Positions 8,313 through 17,441 of a DNA stretch of 41,565 nucleotides are shown here, in pieces. The position numbers were made by a program, and so were the translations under genes. Position 1 is the first letter of the stretch; every line of letters begins with the position of its first letter. This stretch comes from Lachnospiraceae bacterium (GTDB lineage: Bacteria > Bacillota > Clostridia > Lachnospirales > Lachnospiraceae), in assembly GCA_017411305.1 (NCBI GenBank), contig JAFQQI010000062.1:1-41565 (forward strand), read 5' to 3'. The notes under the pieces are model-generated. The model saw nothing but the letters and a program-made list of their open reading frames with translations, searched no databases and was not told where the DNA came from.

Positions 8313-9594
8313 ATACCGTGTGATAGGAGCATTAGGAGAAGGGGCAGCAGGTAACGTTTATCTGGTGGAGAATCTTCATTTAAACCGCAGGGAGGCGCTA
8401 AAGCTATGCACGGATACAAAAGAAACCATGGAGCTGCTTTCCGGAGAAGCAGAGGTGCTAAAACAGCTGACGCATCCACTGTTACCGGCAATTTATGATT
8501 TGTTTTCATGGAACGGAAAGTTATGTATGGTTATGGAGTATGTAGAAGGAATTACGCTGGAAGCCTATTTACAAAAATACGGTCCGGCTGGCGAGGAAAA
8601 AGCAATCAGGTGGGCCGTTTCCCTTACAGAGGTATTAGGATATTTGCATAACCAAAAGCCGGAAATGATATACCGTGATTTGAAGCCTTCCAATATCATG
8701 GTGCTGCCGGATGGGAATATCAGGCTGGTTGATTTGGGCGCGGTCCATGTAGCAGCATATGGTTTACATAACAATGAGCTTTTGGCAGGAACACCGGGAT
8801 ACAGCCCACCGGAGCAATGGCAAAAGGGCAGTGTCTGTAAGGAAAGTGATGTGTATGCCCTGGGCATGGTTTTGCATGAGATGCTGACAGCATTACAGCC
8901 GGTATCAGGATGTCAGAAAAGGCGTCCTGTCAGGGAGTATGACAGAAGCATTTCCCATAGCCTGGAACGGGTAATCGAAAACTGTATCAGGGAACAGCCA
9001 CAGGAAAGATATCATTCTATGGGACGATTGCAAAAAGAGCTTTTATCCTGCAGCAAAAAGCAACGCCGAAAAGAGAGAAGCTTCCGCATCAGGCATAGCC
9101 TCAGTGTGTGCTTATTTATGCTGGCATTTGCCAGAATGACGCTACCGTTTCTTTGGGGAGTTGACAGCCGAAAGCTTCCGTTTCCCTACCTGAAGGAGCC
9201 CTTACTGCTTCTTTTGGCGGCCCTATGTTTTTACATGTTTGCCGTGTATCCCGGCCCGAGAGAAAACAGAAGCAGACTGGAAAAAAGTGTTTTTCTTACA
9301 GAAAAGAAATTCCCCGGCCTTTTTGTGATATTATTGGTAACCATTCTGCTGGGAGGGGGAATTCCGGTAATCACGGCAACGGAAAAGAGAGAAGAACTAT
9401 GGGTAGATATGCGTGATGAGAGCGGCAGGAAATGTCTGATGAAAGAGGGGGTTGCTTATTGTCTGAAAGATAAAATGTGGTTCGAGCTTACAAAAGAAAG
9501 CCTTCCTGCAGGCATCAGCAGCCTGCAGCTGATTGCTCTGGGAGAAGATAATCAGGTTTATGAAAGCAGGGTGTTTTTCGTGGAGAATAATTGA
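8266..9594 (+). CDS. Membrane-anchored Ser/Thr protein kinase (no PASTA domains)
   Basis: A 442-residue Hanks-type kinase. The domain spans about residues 17-265: glycine loop GALGEGAAG (21-29), Lys in EALKLC (K46), catalytic loop YRDLKPSN (136-143, D138), a DLG in place of DFG (156-158), and TPGYSPPEQW. Three hydrophobic segments follow (about 277-298, 308-328, 349-369), leaving about 70 residues probably outside the cell. This differs from the PrkC type, which has one membrane pass and PASTA repeats. The start is uncertain between ATG 8266 (GGGGG 8 bp upstream) and ATG 8290. The overlap with the phosphatase implies coupled translation. Confidence 0.87.
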   Translation: MKGGRKSHMEEMILNKYRVIGALGEGAAGNVYLVENLHLNRREALKLCTDTKETMELLSGEAEVLKQLTHPLLPAIYDLFSWNGKLCMVMEYVEGITLEAYLQKYGPAGEEKAIRWAVSLTEVLGYLHNQKPEMIYRDLKPSNIMVLPDGNIRLVDLGAVHVAAYGLHNNELLAGTPGYSPPEQWQKGSVCKESDVYALGMVLHEMLTALQPVSGCQKRRPVREYDRSISHSLERVIENCIREQPQERYHSMGRLQKELLSCSKKQRRKERSFRIRHSLSVCLFMLAFARMTLPFLWGVDSRKLPFPYLKEPLLLLLAALCFYMFAVYPGPRENRSRLEKSVFLTEKKFPGLFVILLVTILLGGGIPVITATEKREELWVDMRDESGRKCLMKEGVAYCLKDKMWFELTKESLPAGISSLQLIALGEDNQVYESRVFFVENN

Positions 9595-9619
9595 TATTCA
9601 AATCATTCTGGGATATAAT
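9591..9619 (+). promoter_or_regulatory. Promoter of ispG-polC
   Basis: TTGATA (9591-9596), a 17-bp spacer, and TATAAT (9614-9619), close to the vegetative sigma consensus. The -35 box contains the kinase stop codon. The predicted leader to the ispG ATG at 9667 is about 40 nt. Confidence 0.75.
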
Positions 9620-9666
9620 GTAATGTGGTAGAAAAGTGTTAAGTTGCTATTAGGCAGGAGGGCATT

Positions 9667-10722
9667 ATGACAAGAGAACAAACCAGAGTGATTCAGATTG
9701 GAGACAGAGTAATCGGTGGCGGAAATCCGATTTTAATCCAATCTATGACAAATACAAGAACTGAGGACGTAGCGGCAACAGTAGAACAAATTCACCGTTT
9801 GGAGGAAGCAGGCTGCGAAATTATCCGTTGTACCGTGCCTACCTTAGAAGCGGCTAAGGCAATTGCCGAGATTAAAAAGCAGATATCCATTCCCCTTGTG
9901 GCAGATATTCATTTTGATTACAAAATGGCCATTGCAGCCATGGAAAACGGTGCAGATAAAATCAGAATCAACCCCGGCAATATTGGCGGCAGAGATAAGG
10001 TAGAGGCTGTGGTTCAGGTAGCAAAGGAGCGGAATATTCCCATCCGTGTAGGGGTAAACAGCGGTTCTTTGGAAAAGGAGCTGGTGGAAAAATACCACGG
10101 AGTAACAGCAGAAGGAATTGTGGAGAGTGCCTTGGATAAGGTACATATGATTGAAGAATTTGATTATCACAACATGGTCATCAGTATCAAATCCTCGGAT
10201 GTTTTGATGTGTGTGAAAGCCCATGAGCTGCTTGCAGGACAGACTGATTATCCGCTTCATGTGGGCATTACCGAATCCGGTACCGTAATCAGCGGAAATA
10301 TTAAGTCCTCTATCGGTTTGGGACTGATTCTGTATCAGGGAATCGGAGATACCATCCGTGTATCCTTAACGGGAGATCCGGTAGAAGAAATCAAATCTGC
10401 AAAACTGATTTTAAGAACCTTAGGCCTTAGAAAGGGCGGCATTGAAGTAGTTTCCTGCCCTACCTGCGGCAGAACCAAGATTGATTTAATCGGACTTGCC
10501 AATCAGGTAGAAACCATGGTAGCAGGCTATCCTCTCGATATCAAGGTGGCAGTTATGGGATGTGCGGTAAACGGTCCCGGAGAAGCCAAGGAAGCAGATA
10601 TCGGTATTGCAGGCGGTATCGGAGAAGGACTTTTGATTAAGAAGGGCGAAATTATAAAAAAGGTGCCGGAGGAGCAGCTTCTTGCGGTTTTAAAGGAAGA
10701 GCTGGACAACTGGCAGGCATAA
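9667..10722 (+). CDS. ispG: 4-hydroxy-3-methylbut-2-en-1-yl diphosphate synthase
   Basis: A 351-residue iron-sulfur enzyme of the MEP pathway that reduces MEcPP to HMBPP. The N-terminal TIM-barrel part has [14 protein letters not shown] and VADIHFDY. The C-terminal part has the [4Fe-4S] ligands in [12 protein letters not shown] and [22 protein letters not shown]. Length matches the short bacterial form. GGCAGGAGGGC is a strong ribosome site. polC follows after 20 bp; proS, often nearby in Firmicutes, is absent here. Confidence 0.96.
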   Translation: MTREQTRVIQIGDRVIGGGNPILIQSMTNTRTEDVAATVEQIHRLEEAGCEIIRCTVPTLEAAKAIAEIKKQISIPLVADIHFDYKMAIAAMENGADKIRINPGNIGGRDKVEAVVQVAKERNIPIRVGVNSGSLEKELVEKYHGVTAEGIVESALDKVHMIEEFDYHNMVISIKSSDVLMCVKAHELLAGQTDYPLHVGITESGTVISGNIKSSIGLGLILYQGIGDTIRVSLTGDPVEEIKSAKLILRTLGLRKGGIEVVSCPTCGRTKIDLIGLANQVETMVAGYPLDIKVAVMGCAVNGPGEAKEADIGIAGGIGEGLLIKKGEIIKKVPEEQLLAVLKEELDNWQA

Positions 10723-10742
10723 GATAAGGGGTTTTTGGCACA

Positions 10743-13700
10743 ATGGCGAAACAGTTTTTTGAGGTATTTCCCAACCTAAAGCTGGATAAAAAGAATCAGG
10801 ACCTGTTTGAGCAGGTAACAGTAGAGAAGGTTTCTGCAACCAAAAGCAGAGACCTTATTCGTGTTACCATATCCTGTAATTATCTGATTCAGAAGGAAAT
10901 TATCTTCAAGGTTGAGAGAGAAATCAAAAAGCAGTTTTTTGAGAATCATAATGTGCAGGTAAAATTGTATGAGCGGTTTTCCCTTTCTGCCCAGTATACC
11001 CCCGAGAAATTACTGGAGATTTACAGGGATAGTATTCTGTTAGAACTGCGGGAATACAGTCCGGTAGAGTACAATATTTTTAAAGGGGCGGATATGACCT
11101 GTCCCTCCGACAAAGAAGTAATACTGACTGCAGAGGATACCGTACTTGCCAAGAGCAAATCAGCGGAGCTTATCAGAATTCTGGAAAAAATATTAAATGA
11201 ACGCTGTGGCTTTTCGGTCAGTGTCCAGATGCAGTACAAAGAGAAAAAGACAGGAAAATATAAGGCTGAGGATGATTTAAAGATAGCCAGACAGGTGGCG
11301 GAAATTACCAAGAGGGCATTGGGAGAGAACGGCGGTGATAGTGATTTTACCGCAGATGCTATGGGCACCGAAGTGCAAAGCGTGGATGCACCCGGGGCTG
11401 TGCAGGCAAACGAAGCTGGCCGTGCAGATGGAGCAGCGGCGCAGGCAGGCCAAGCAGCTGTGCAGCCGAAAGATGCTGTAGGTAAGGCCGGCGCAGATGC
11501 AAAAGAAGGAAGCAGTGCTTCTTCAGGTACCTTGAAGGCAGCAGCACCGGCAGGGGGCTTTGCAAAGAAGGAGTTTAAGGGTAAATTCCAAAAGGGAGAC
11601 TTTAAGAAGGAGTTTAACCGTTCCGTAAAACGCTCCGATAATCCGGATGTACTGTACGGAAGAGACTTTGAAGAAGAGGCTATGCCCATTGAGGATATCA
11701 TCGGTGAAATCGGTGAAGTGGTAATCCGCGGCAAAATTATCAGCTTTGACAGCAGAGAGATTAAGAATGAAAAGACCATTTTAATGTTTGATGTGACCGA
11801 CTTTACGGATACCATGACCATCAAAATGTTTGCAAGAAATGATCAGGTGGCAGAGATTACTGCCGGTATTAAAAAAGGCGCTTTTATCAAACTGAAAGGG
11901 ATTACTATGGTGGATAAGTTTGACAATGAACTTACCATCGGTTCCATAACCGGCGTAAAAAAGATTCCGGACTTTACCGTATCCAGACAGGATAATAGTG
12001 CCAGAAAGCGTGTGGAGCTTCATTGTCACACCAAGATGAGCGACATGGACGGTGTCTCTGAGGCTAAGGATATTGTAAAACGGGCTTATAAGTGGGGACA
12101 TCCTGCCATTGCCATTACGGACCACGGTGTGGTACAGTCCTTCCCCGATGCCAATCATGTGTGGGAGGATTTGTGGAAGGAAGAGAAAAATAAACGCAAG
12201 GAAGCCGGGGATGCAAATCCGGACAAGCAGGATTTCTTTAAGATTATTTACGGAATGGAAGCTTACCTGGTAGATGATTTACAGGAAATTGTTACAGGGG
12301 ATAAGGGTCAGGACTTATCTGCTGATTTTGTGGTTTTTGATATTGAGACTACCGGTTTTTCTCCGGTAAATAACCGTATTATCGAAATCGGTGCGGTGAA
12401 GGTATCGGGGGGCAGCATCGTTGACAGATATTCTACGTTTGTGAATCCTAAGACGCCCATTCCTTTTGAAATTGAGAAGCTGACAGGCATCAATGACTCT
12501 ATGGTAATTGATGCTCCGGAAATAGAAGAAATATTGCCGCAGTTTCTTGCATTTTGCTCTGATGCGGTACTGGTGGCACACAATGCAAACTTTGATATGA
12601 GCTTTATCAAGGAAAATGCCCTCCGACAGGGAATCCGCAGGGAATTTACCTATGTGGATACGGTGGGAATTGCCAGAATCCTGCTGCCCAACCAGGCTAA
12701 GCATACGCTGGATGCGGTAGCAAAGACACTTGGCATTTCTTTAGAGAATCACCACCGTGCAGTAGATGATGCGGAGGCAACCGCAGAAATATTTGTAAAA
12801 ATGATACCTATGCTTAATAAAGCGGGAGCACAGACCCTTGCACAGGTAAATGCTATGGGGGCATCCAGTCCCGATATTATTAAGCGTCTGCCTACTTATC
12901 ATGCCATTATTCTGGCACAGAATAACATTGGCAGAGAAAACCTTTATACTCTTGTTTCTGAGTCTCATGTGACTTATTACAGTAAGCGCCCCAGAGTTCC
13001 TAAGAGCCTTTTGCTAAAACATCGGGAAGGATTGATTTTGGGAAGCGCCTGTGAAGCCGGTGAGTTATACCGGGCACTGCTGGACGGCAAACCGGATTCA
13101 GAGATTGCCCGGATTGTGAATTTTTATGACTATTTGGAAATACAGCCTCTTGGAAACAATCAGTTTATGATTGCTTCGGAAAAAGTATCTGTAGTAAACA
13201 GCATGGAGGATGTAAAGAACTTCAACCGCAAGATTGTAGAGCTGGGGGAAGAGTTTAATAAACCTGTTGTGGCAACCTGTGACGTTCATTTCTTAGACCC
13301 GGAGGATGAAGTATACCGCCGGATTATCATGGCAGGAAAGGGCTTTACCGATGCAGATGACCAGGCACCGCTTTATCTTCGTACTACAGAAGAGATGCTG
13401 GAGGAATTTTCCTACCTTGGCAGTGATAAGGCAGAAGAAGTAGTTATCACCAATACCAATAAGATTGCGGACAGAATCGATGTGATGTCGCCGGTGCGTC
13501 CGGACAAGTGTCCGCCGGTGATTCCCGACAGTGATAAGACCCTGACCGATATTTGTTACAATAAAGCTCATGAATTATACGGAGATGAGCTTCCTCAAAT
13601 TGTAGAGGACAGACTAAAAAAGGAATTGGATTCCATTATCAATAACGGCTTTGCGGTTATGTACATTATTGCCCAGAAGCTGGTATGGAAGTCTGTGGAA

Positions 13701-15404
13701 GACGGATATCTGGTTGGCTCCAGAGGCTCCGTAGGTTCTTCCCTGGTAGCGTTTATGGCGGGAATTACGGAAGTAAATTCCTTAAGTGCCCATTACCGTT
13801 GCCCTAATTGCCGCTATTATGATTTTGATTCCCCGGAGGTAAAAGCATCTGCCGGTAACGCAGGCTGTGACCTTCCGGATAAGAACTGTCCTGTTTGCGG
13901 TAAGCCTTTGGTAAAAGACGGATTTGACATTCCTTTTGAAACCTTCCTTGGGTTCAAAGGAGATAAGGAGCCGGATATTGACCTTAATTTCTCCGGTGAG
14001 TACCAGAGTAAGGCTCATAAATATACGGAAGTAATTTTCGGTGCAGGACAGACCTATCGTGCAGGTACTATCGGTACTTTGGCGGATAAGACAGCCTTTG
14101 GCTATGTAAAGAACTATTATGAGGAGCGTGGCAGAAGAAAACGTACCTGCGAGATTAACCGTATTGTCCTTGGCTGTACCGGTATCCGCAGAAGTACGGG
14201 ACAGCACCCGGGAGGAATTATTGTACTTCCTGTGGGAGAGGATATTAACTCCTTTACCCCGGTACAGCATCCTGCCAACGATATGACAACGGATATTGTC
14301 ACCACTCATTTTGATTATCACTCCATTGACCATAACTTACTAAAGCTTGATATTCTGGGACACGACGATCCTACCATGATTCGAATGCTGCAGGATTTAA
14401 CGGGCATTGACCCTACTACCATTCCTTTGGATGATAAGCAGGTGATGTCCTTATTCCAAAATACATCCGCACTGGGAATTACGCCTGACCAAATCAGTGG
14501 GTGTCCGGTAGGCTCCCTTGGGGTACCTGAATTCGGCACGGATTTTGTTATCCAGATGCTGTTAGATACCAAGCCCCAGAGCTTATCTGACTTAATCCGT
14601 ATTTCGGGACTAGGCCACGGTACAGACGTTTGGCTTGGCAATGCCCAGACCCTGATTGCAGATGGGGTGGCAACCATTTCCGAATGTATCTGTTGTCGTG
14701 ACGATATTATGATTTATTTGATTAATAAAGGGGTAGACAGTGCATTGTCCTTTACCATTATGGAGAGTGTGCGTAAAGGAAAAGGCTTAAAGCCGGAGTG
14801 GGAAGAGGCTATGAAGGAAAAGGATGTGCCTGACTGGTATATTGCCTCCTGTAAAAAGATTAAGTACATGTTCCCTAAAGCCCATGCGGCAGCTTATGTA
14901 ATGATGGCATGGAGAATTGCTTACTGTAAGATTAATTATCCGCTGGCTTATTATGCGGCATACTTTTCTATCCGTGCATCGGCATTTTCTTATGAAATCA
15001 TGTGCCGTGGGCAGCAACACTTAGAAAATGTGATGGCGGATTACAAAAGGCGAATGGATACTTTGTCTAAAAAGGAACAGGATTCCTATAAGGATATGAA
15101 GAGCGTACAGGAAATGTATGCAAGAGGATTTGAATTTACGCCGATTGATTTATTTACGGCTCATTCCAGAAACTTTCAGATTGTGGACGGCAAACTGATG
15201 CCCTCCTTCAGCAGTATTGACGGCTTGGGAGAAAAGGCGGCAGACGCCATTGTTGAAGCAGCTAAGGACGGTCCCTTCCTTTCTAAGGATGACTTCAGAC
15301 AGCGTACCAAGGTATCCAAGACAGTGGTTGACTTGATGGACAGTTTGGGAATTTTAGGAGATTTGCCGGAGTCTAACCAGATTAGTTTGTTTGATTTTGT
15401 ATAA
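10743..15404 (+). CDS. polC: DNA polymerase III alpha subunit, PolC type
   Basis: The 1553-residue replicative polymerase of Gram-positive bacteria. An N-terminal domain (about 1-190) is followed by an Ala/Gly/Gln/Lys-rich linker (about 195-290), then an OB domain (about 325-415). The PHP domain begins with RVELHCHTKMSDMDG and is split by the 3'-5' exonuclease, which starts with VVFDIETTGF (about 528) and contains VAHNANFD. Next are the polymerase fingers/palm with the zinc module CPNCRYY...CPVCGKP (about 1020-1060) and EPDIDLNFSGEYQ. The last residues, NQISLFDFV, match a beta-clamp binding motif. At 1553 residues it is about 110 longer than the B. subtilis protein, largely because of the linker. 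Confidence 0.97.
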   Translation: MAKQFFEVFPNLKLDKKNQDLFEQVTVEKVSATKSRDLIRVTISCNYLIQKEIIFKVEREIKKQFFENHNVQVKLYERFSLSAQYTPEKLLEIYRDSILLELREYSPVEYNIFKGADMTCPSDKEVILTAEDTVLAKSKSAELIRILEKILNERCGFSVSVQMQYKEKKTGKYKAEDDLKIARQVAEITKRALGENGGDSDFTADAMGTEVQSVDAPGAVQANEAGRADGAAAQAGQAAVQPKDAVGKAGADAKEGSSASSGTLKAAAPAGGFAKKEFKGKFQKGDFKKEFNRSVKRSDNPDVLYGRDFEEEAMPIEDIIGEIGEVVIRGKIISFDSREIKNEKTILMFDVTDFTDTMTIKMFARNDQVAEITAGIKKGAFIKLKGITMVDKFDNELTIGSITGVKKIPDFTVSRQDNSARKRVELHCHTKMSDMDGVSEAKDIVKRAYKWGHPAIAITDHGVVQSFPDANHVWEDLWKEEKNKRKEAGDANPDKQDFFKIIYGMEAYLVDDLQEIVTGDKGQDLSADFVVFDIETTGFSPVNNRIIEIGAVKVSGGSIVDRYSTFVNPKTPIPFEIEKLTGINDSMVIDAPEIEEILPQFLAFCSDAVLVAHNANFDMSFIKENALRQGIRREFTYVDTVGIARILLPNQAKHTLDAVAKTLGISLENHHRAVDDAEATAEIFVKMIPMLNKAGAQTLAQVNAMGASSPDIIKRLPTYHAIILAQNNIGRENLYTLVSESHVTYYSKRPRVPKSLLLKHREGLILGSACEAGELYRALLDGKPDSEIARIVNFYDYLEIQPLGNNQFMIASEKVSVVNSMEDVKNFNRKIVELGEEFNKPVVATCDVHFLDPEDEVYRRIIMAGKGFTDADDQAPLYLRTTEEMLEEFSYLGSDKAEEVVITNTNKIADRIDVMSPVRPDKCPPVIPDSDKTLTDICYNKAHELYGDELPQIVEDRLKKELDSIINNGFAVMYIIAQKLVWKSVEDGYLVGSRGSVGSSLVAFMAGITEVNSLSAHYRCPNCRYYDFDSPEVKASAGNAGCDLPDKNCPVCGKPLVKDGFDIPFETFLGFKGDKEPDIDLNFSGEYQSKAHKYTEVIFGAGQTYRAGTIGTLADKTAFGYVKNYYEERGRRKRTCEINRIVLGCTGIRRSTGQHPGGIIVLPVGEDINSFTPVQHPANDMTTDIVTTHFDYHSIDHNLLKLDILGHDDPTMIRMLQDLTGIDPTTIPLDDKQVMSLFQNTSALGITPDQISGCPVGSLGVPEFGTDFVIQMLLDTKPQSLSDLIRISGLGHGTDVWLGNAQTLIADGVATISECICCRDDIMIYLINKGVDSALSFTIMESVRKGKGLKPEWEEAMKEKDVPDWYIASCKKIKYMFPKAHAAAYVMMAWRIAYCKINYPLAYYAAYFSIRASAFSYEIMCRGQQHLENVMADYKRRMDTLSKKEQDSYKDMKSVQEMYARGFEFTPIDLFTAHSRNFQIVDGKLMPSFSSIDGLGEKAADAIVEAAKDGPFLSKDDFRQRTKVSKTVVDLMDSLGILGDLPESNQISLFDFV

Positions 15405-15416
15405 CATTAAAGTAAG

Positions 15417-15443
15417 GGCAGCACCGCAGAGGTGCTGCCTTTT
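15417..15443 (+). terminator. Terminator after polC
   Basis: A perfect 9-bp stem, GGCAGCACC (15417-15425) with GGTGCTGCC (15431-15439), a five-base loop, then TTTT. It may also serve the convergent gene on the minus strand, which ends at 15452. Confidence 0.85.
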
Positions 15444-15451
15444 AGCTATGA

Positions 15452-16396
15452 TTAATCAGAGGTAAGTGCTTCAAGAATTTTATGAATGTCATCGGTTTGG
15501 GTAGCTTCGATTGCCTGATAGATGCGCTCAATTATTTGTGGCTCGGTTTCCAACATGTCGGCGGTTTGAGGAACAGTGTAGCCTTTGAGATGTTTTTTAT
15601 AGGTTATGTCAATTAAAGTAAATAGTTTCCCGTCATCCCATCCGTCCTCCCATCCAACACTATATTCAGCCCTGCGCATTTTTTCTTTTTCTTCTGCTTC
15701 ATTATATTCAAAAATACTCACGTTGATGGCCTCCGTTTTATTTTTCTTTAGAAAGTCTGCTAAAACTCCTTCATTGATGCATTCGTTAACGGCTCTCGTT
15801 ACGGCATCAGTAAGAGTTACATCAGGAATACTTGTATATTTCCGTACCCGTTCTACATAGGTCATATATTCTTTTAGCGTCTTACATTGTTCGAGAAGTT
15901 CTGCATTATGACCGAAATTAATATTCAGCATAGTAACTTTCAGTTCCAAATCGGGAATCGTTTCTGTGGAATAATATGCATCCGATAGCTTTAATTCCCG
16001 TCTCTCCGGTTGTTTATATGTTCCGTTATAAAATACGATAAAATGCGGTGCCGGTATTTTGATAAGCTTGGAAGAGTAGATGGAGCTTCCTGCAATTAGT
16101 TTTTCATATTCTTTTGCTACATAAAACAGATTTCGGAGAGGAATGTTTGGATTATAGGTTGACTGATGTTCATACAGATACAAATGACAATCTATTAAAA
16201 ATGCAAGGTCATTTTTCATGTTCATATAAATAGCATTCTCCAAAGTGACAACCTGCAATTTGTCAATGTCTGTGTAATGGGAATGGTTTACGGCATTGTA
16301 TAAGTTCAGTAGTTCTTTTTTGTCCCGGAATATCAGACGGAACATGGTGTCTTTATATTCCCGATTAACGGTAAGTGTTTGATTCTCTTTATTCAT
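15452..16396 (-). CDS. Rpn-family recombination-promoting nuclease / transposase-like protein
   Basis: A 314-residue protein resembling the Rpn/PD-(D/E)XK nuclease group often annotated as putative transposase. The N-terminus (NREYKDTMFRLIFRDKKELLNLYNAVN) is the family's opening. The middle, with AFLIDCHLYLYEHQSTYNPNIPLRNLFYVAKEYEKL, holds the predicted nuclease core (D, E and H/Q in DCHLYLYEHQS), and PHFIVFYNGTYKQPERRELKLSDAY is also typical. I chose ATG 16396 (AGGAGG 4 bp upstream) over an upstream in-frame ATG at 16459. No inverted repeats bound it, so it is not a complete insertion sequence. It lies alone between polC and an AT-rich gap. Confidence 0.8.
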   Translation of the reverse strand: MNKENQTLTVNREYKDTMFRLIFRDKKELLNLYNAVNHSHYTDIDKLQVVTLENAIYMNMKNDLAFLIDCHLYLYEHQSTYNPNIPLRNLFYVAKEYEKLIAGSSIYSSKLIKIPAPHFIVFYNGTYKQPERRELKLSDAYYSTETIPDLELKVTMLNINFGHNAELLEQCKTLKEYMTYVERVRKYTSIPDVTLTDAVTRAVNECINEGVLADFLKKNKTEAINVSIFEYNEAEEKEKMRRAEYSVGWEDGWDDGKLFTLIDITYKKHLKGYTVPQTADMLETEPQIIERIYQAIEATQTDDIHKILEALTSD

Positions 16397-16532
16397 TTGC
16401 CCTCCTTCGCAGGAGCACTTTTTGAAAATCTCCTGCTTTTTTGTTGATTTGGAATTCAAAGCATAGATTTTCGTGAATTGTAGATAAACTAAAAGATTTT
16501 AGAATAAACAGAAACATGTATGCTTTGAAAAA

Positions 16533-16561
16533 ATGATAGCATAGCTTTAACGATTATGCAA
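16533..16561 (-). promoter_or_regulatory. Promoter of the Rpn-family gene
   Basis: On the minus strand: TTGCAT (16556-16561), a 17-bp spacer, and TATCAT (16533-16538). The leader to ATG 16396 is about 130 nt and includes the AT-rich stretch before the ribosome site. Confidence 0.5.
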
Positions 16562-16575
16562 TTATTTTTTGTATA

Positions 16576-16614
16576 TTAGGGAGATGTATTAGGGAGATGT
16601 TGTTAGGGAGATGT
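16576..16614 (+). repeat. Three tandem copies of a 12-bp repeat
   Basis: TTAGGGAGATGT occurs at 16576-16587, 16589-16600 and 16603-16614, with start-to-start distances of 13 and 14 bp. The copies are identical. They sit in the 373-bp gap between the Rpn-family start and the small membrane protein, upstream of the Rpn promoter. The rest of the gap is AT-rich without other clear structure apart from the two promoter candidates. Confidence 0.85.
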
Positions 16615-16669
16615 TTGGTTGAATGAAGAAAGAAAAAAATCATTGAGAGGAAAATAATTAAGGTCTTGT

Positions 16670-16697
16670 TTGAGAGGAAATAGTAAAGTAATATAAG
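16670..16697 (+). promoter_or_regulatory. Weak promoter candidate upstream of the small membrane protein
   Basis: TTGAGA (16670-16675), a 16-bp spacer and TATAAG (16692-16697), about 73 bp before the ATG at 16770. In such AT-rich sequence chance matches are likely. Confidence 0.3.
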
Positions 16698-16769
16698 AAT
16701 ATATTAATGAATACTGCAAAATGGTAAACGGAGCACAGAAATATTGAAATATGATACGAGGGAGAATGA

Positions 16770-17150
16770 ATGAAACGAAAGAATATAATAGCATTATTGG
16801 CAATAGGTATCCTTATAATTCTAGCAGTATATCGTTATGAAAAGAGCCTTATAATTACTGAATTCAGTGCCGAGAATTGGATGTCTGTAGATTCGAATCA
16901 ACGTTATCATATGTTGGAGGATTTATATGCAAAAGTTGAATTAATCGGAATGTCATCTAATGAAGTTGAGGATTTATTAGGAATGTATGGTGTCAGATGC
17001 GAAGCATATTGGAGTGATGAGGGAAAGTGTGATTATCACTGGGGGTATACGGTCAGGTATGATTCATGGGAAGGATATGAATATTTACTGATTAGTTTTA
17101 AAGATGACATAGTGGTTGGCTATGAGCTGGAATATGGAAGTGAACTATGA
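16770..17150 (+). CDS. Small membrane-anchored protein of unknown function
   Basis: A 126-residue protein. Residues 2-21 (KRKNIIALLAIGILIILAVY) form a signal anchor with no lipobox Cys, so the rest is probably extracellular. The body (RYHMLEDLYAKVELIGMSSNEVEDLLG ... YEYLLISFKDDIVVGYELEYG) has the helix-then-strand layout of small SmpA/BamE-like domains, in which an M-x-x-x-E-V-x-x-L-L-G turn precedes beta strands. That similarity is by eye only. GAGGGAG lies 5 bp before the ATG. It stands alone, and no clear terminator follows. Confidence 0.65.
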   Translation: MKRKNIIALLAIGILIILAVYRYEKSLIITEFSAENWMSVDSNQRYHMLEDLYAKVELIGMSSNEVEDLLGMYGVRCEAYWSDEGKCDYHWGYTVRYDSWEGYEYLLISFKDDIVVGYELEYGSEL

Positions 17151-17375
17151 TTTGTTAAGGGCTTAGAAGAACAAAAGGGCTTTTTATATTCAGTAATATG
17201 AAAGGGAAAATAATCTAATTATTGCATAAGAGATGCGGTACTTAATTTGGATGATTGAAAAGGCAATGTTGATGAATTGGTAAAGTGATTAAATGATTAC
17301 CCTATTAAAGGAAGTTATAATTGAAATCATTATATCATTGTTGCGCGATTTCGCCAATAATATGAAAAAACATAA

Positions 17376-17418
17376 TTTTAACTTTTTAACTTTACAAACA
17401 AAGTTAAAAAAGTTAAAA
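17376..17418. repeat. 43-bp near-perfect palindrome upstream of the ATPase gene
   Basis: The left arm (17376-17393) contains two TTAACTTT units. The right arm (17400-17418) contains the two complements AAAGTTAA. Loop is ACAAAC (17394-17399). The arms differ only by one extra A in the right arm. It ends 23 bp before the start codon of the ATPase, so it may be an operator or an RNA hairpin near the ribosome site. No T-run follows, which argues against an intrinsic terminator. Confidence 0.85.
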
Positions 17419-17441
17419 TAGACGTGTAAGGAGGGTTGCTT

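Noticed and set aside
11021-11824. 267-residue open frame on the minus strand inside polC
   Set aside because: It lies antisense to conserved PolC coding sequence, is Ser/Ala/Pro-rich as antisense frames often are, and has no ribosome site.
13782-14333. 183-residue minus-strand frame inside polC
   Set aside because: Antisense shadow over the zinc module and palm of PolC.
15452-16396. Complete insertion sequence
   Set aside because: I found no terminal inverted repeats or target duplications around the Rpn-family gene.
16576-16614. Possible CRISPR array
   Set aside because: Units are only 12 bp with 1-2 bp between them; there are no spacers and no cas genes.
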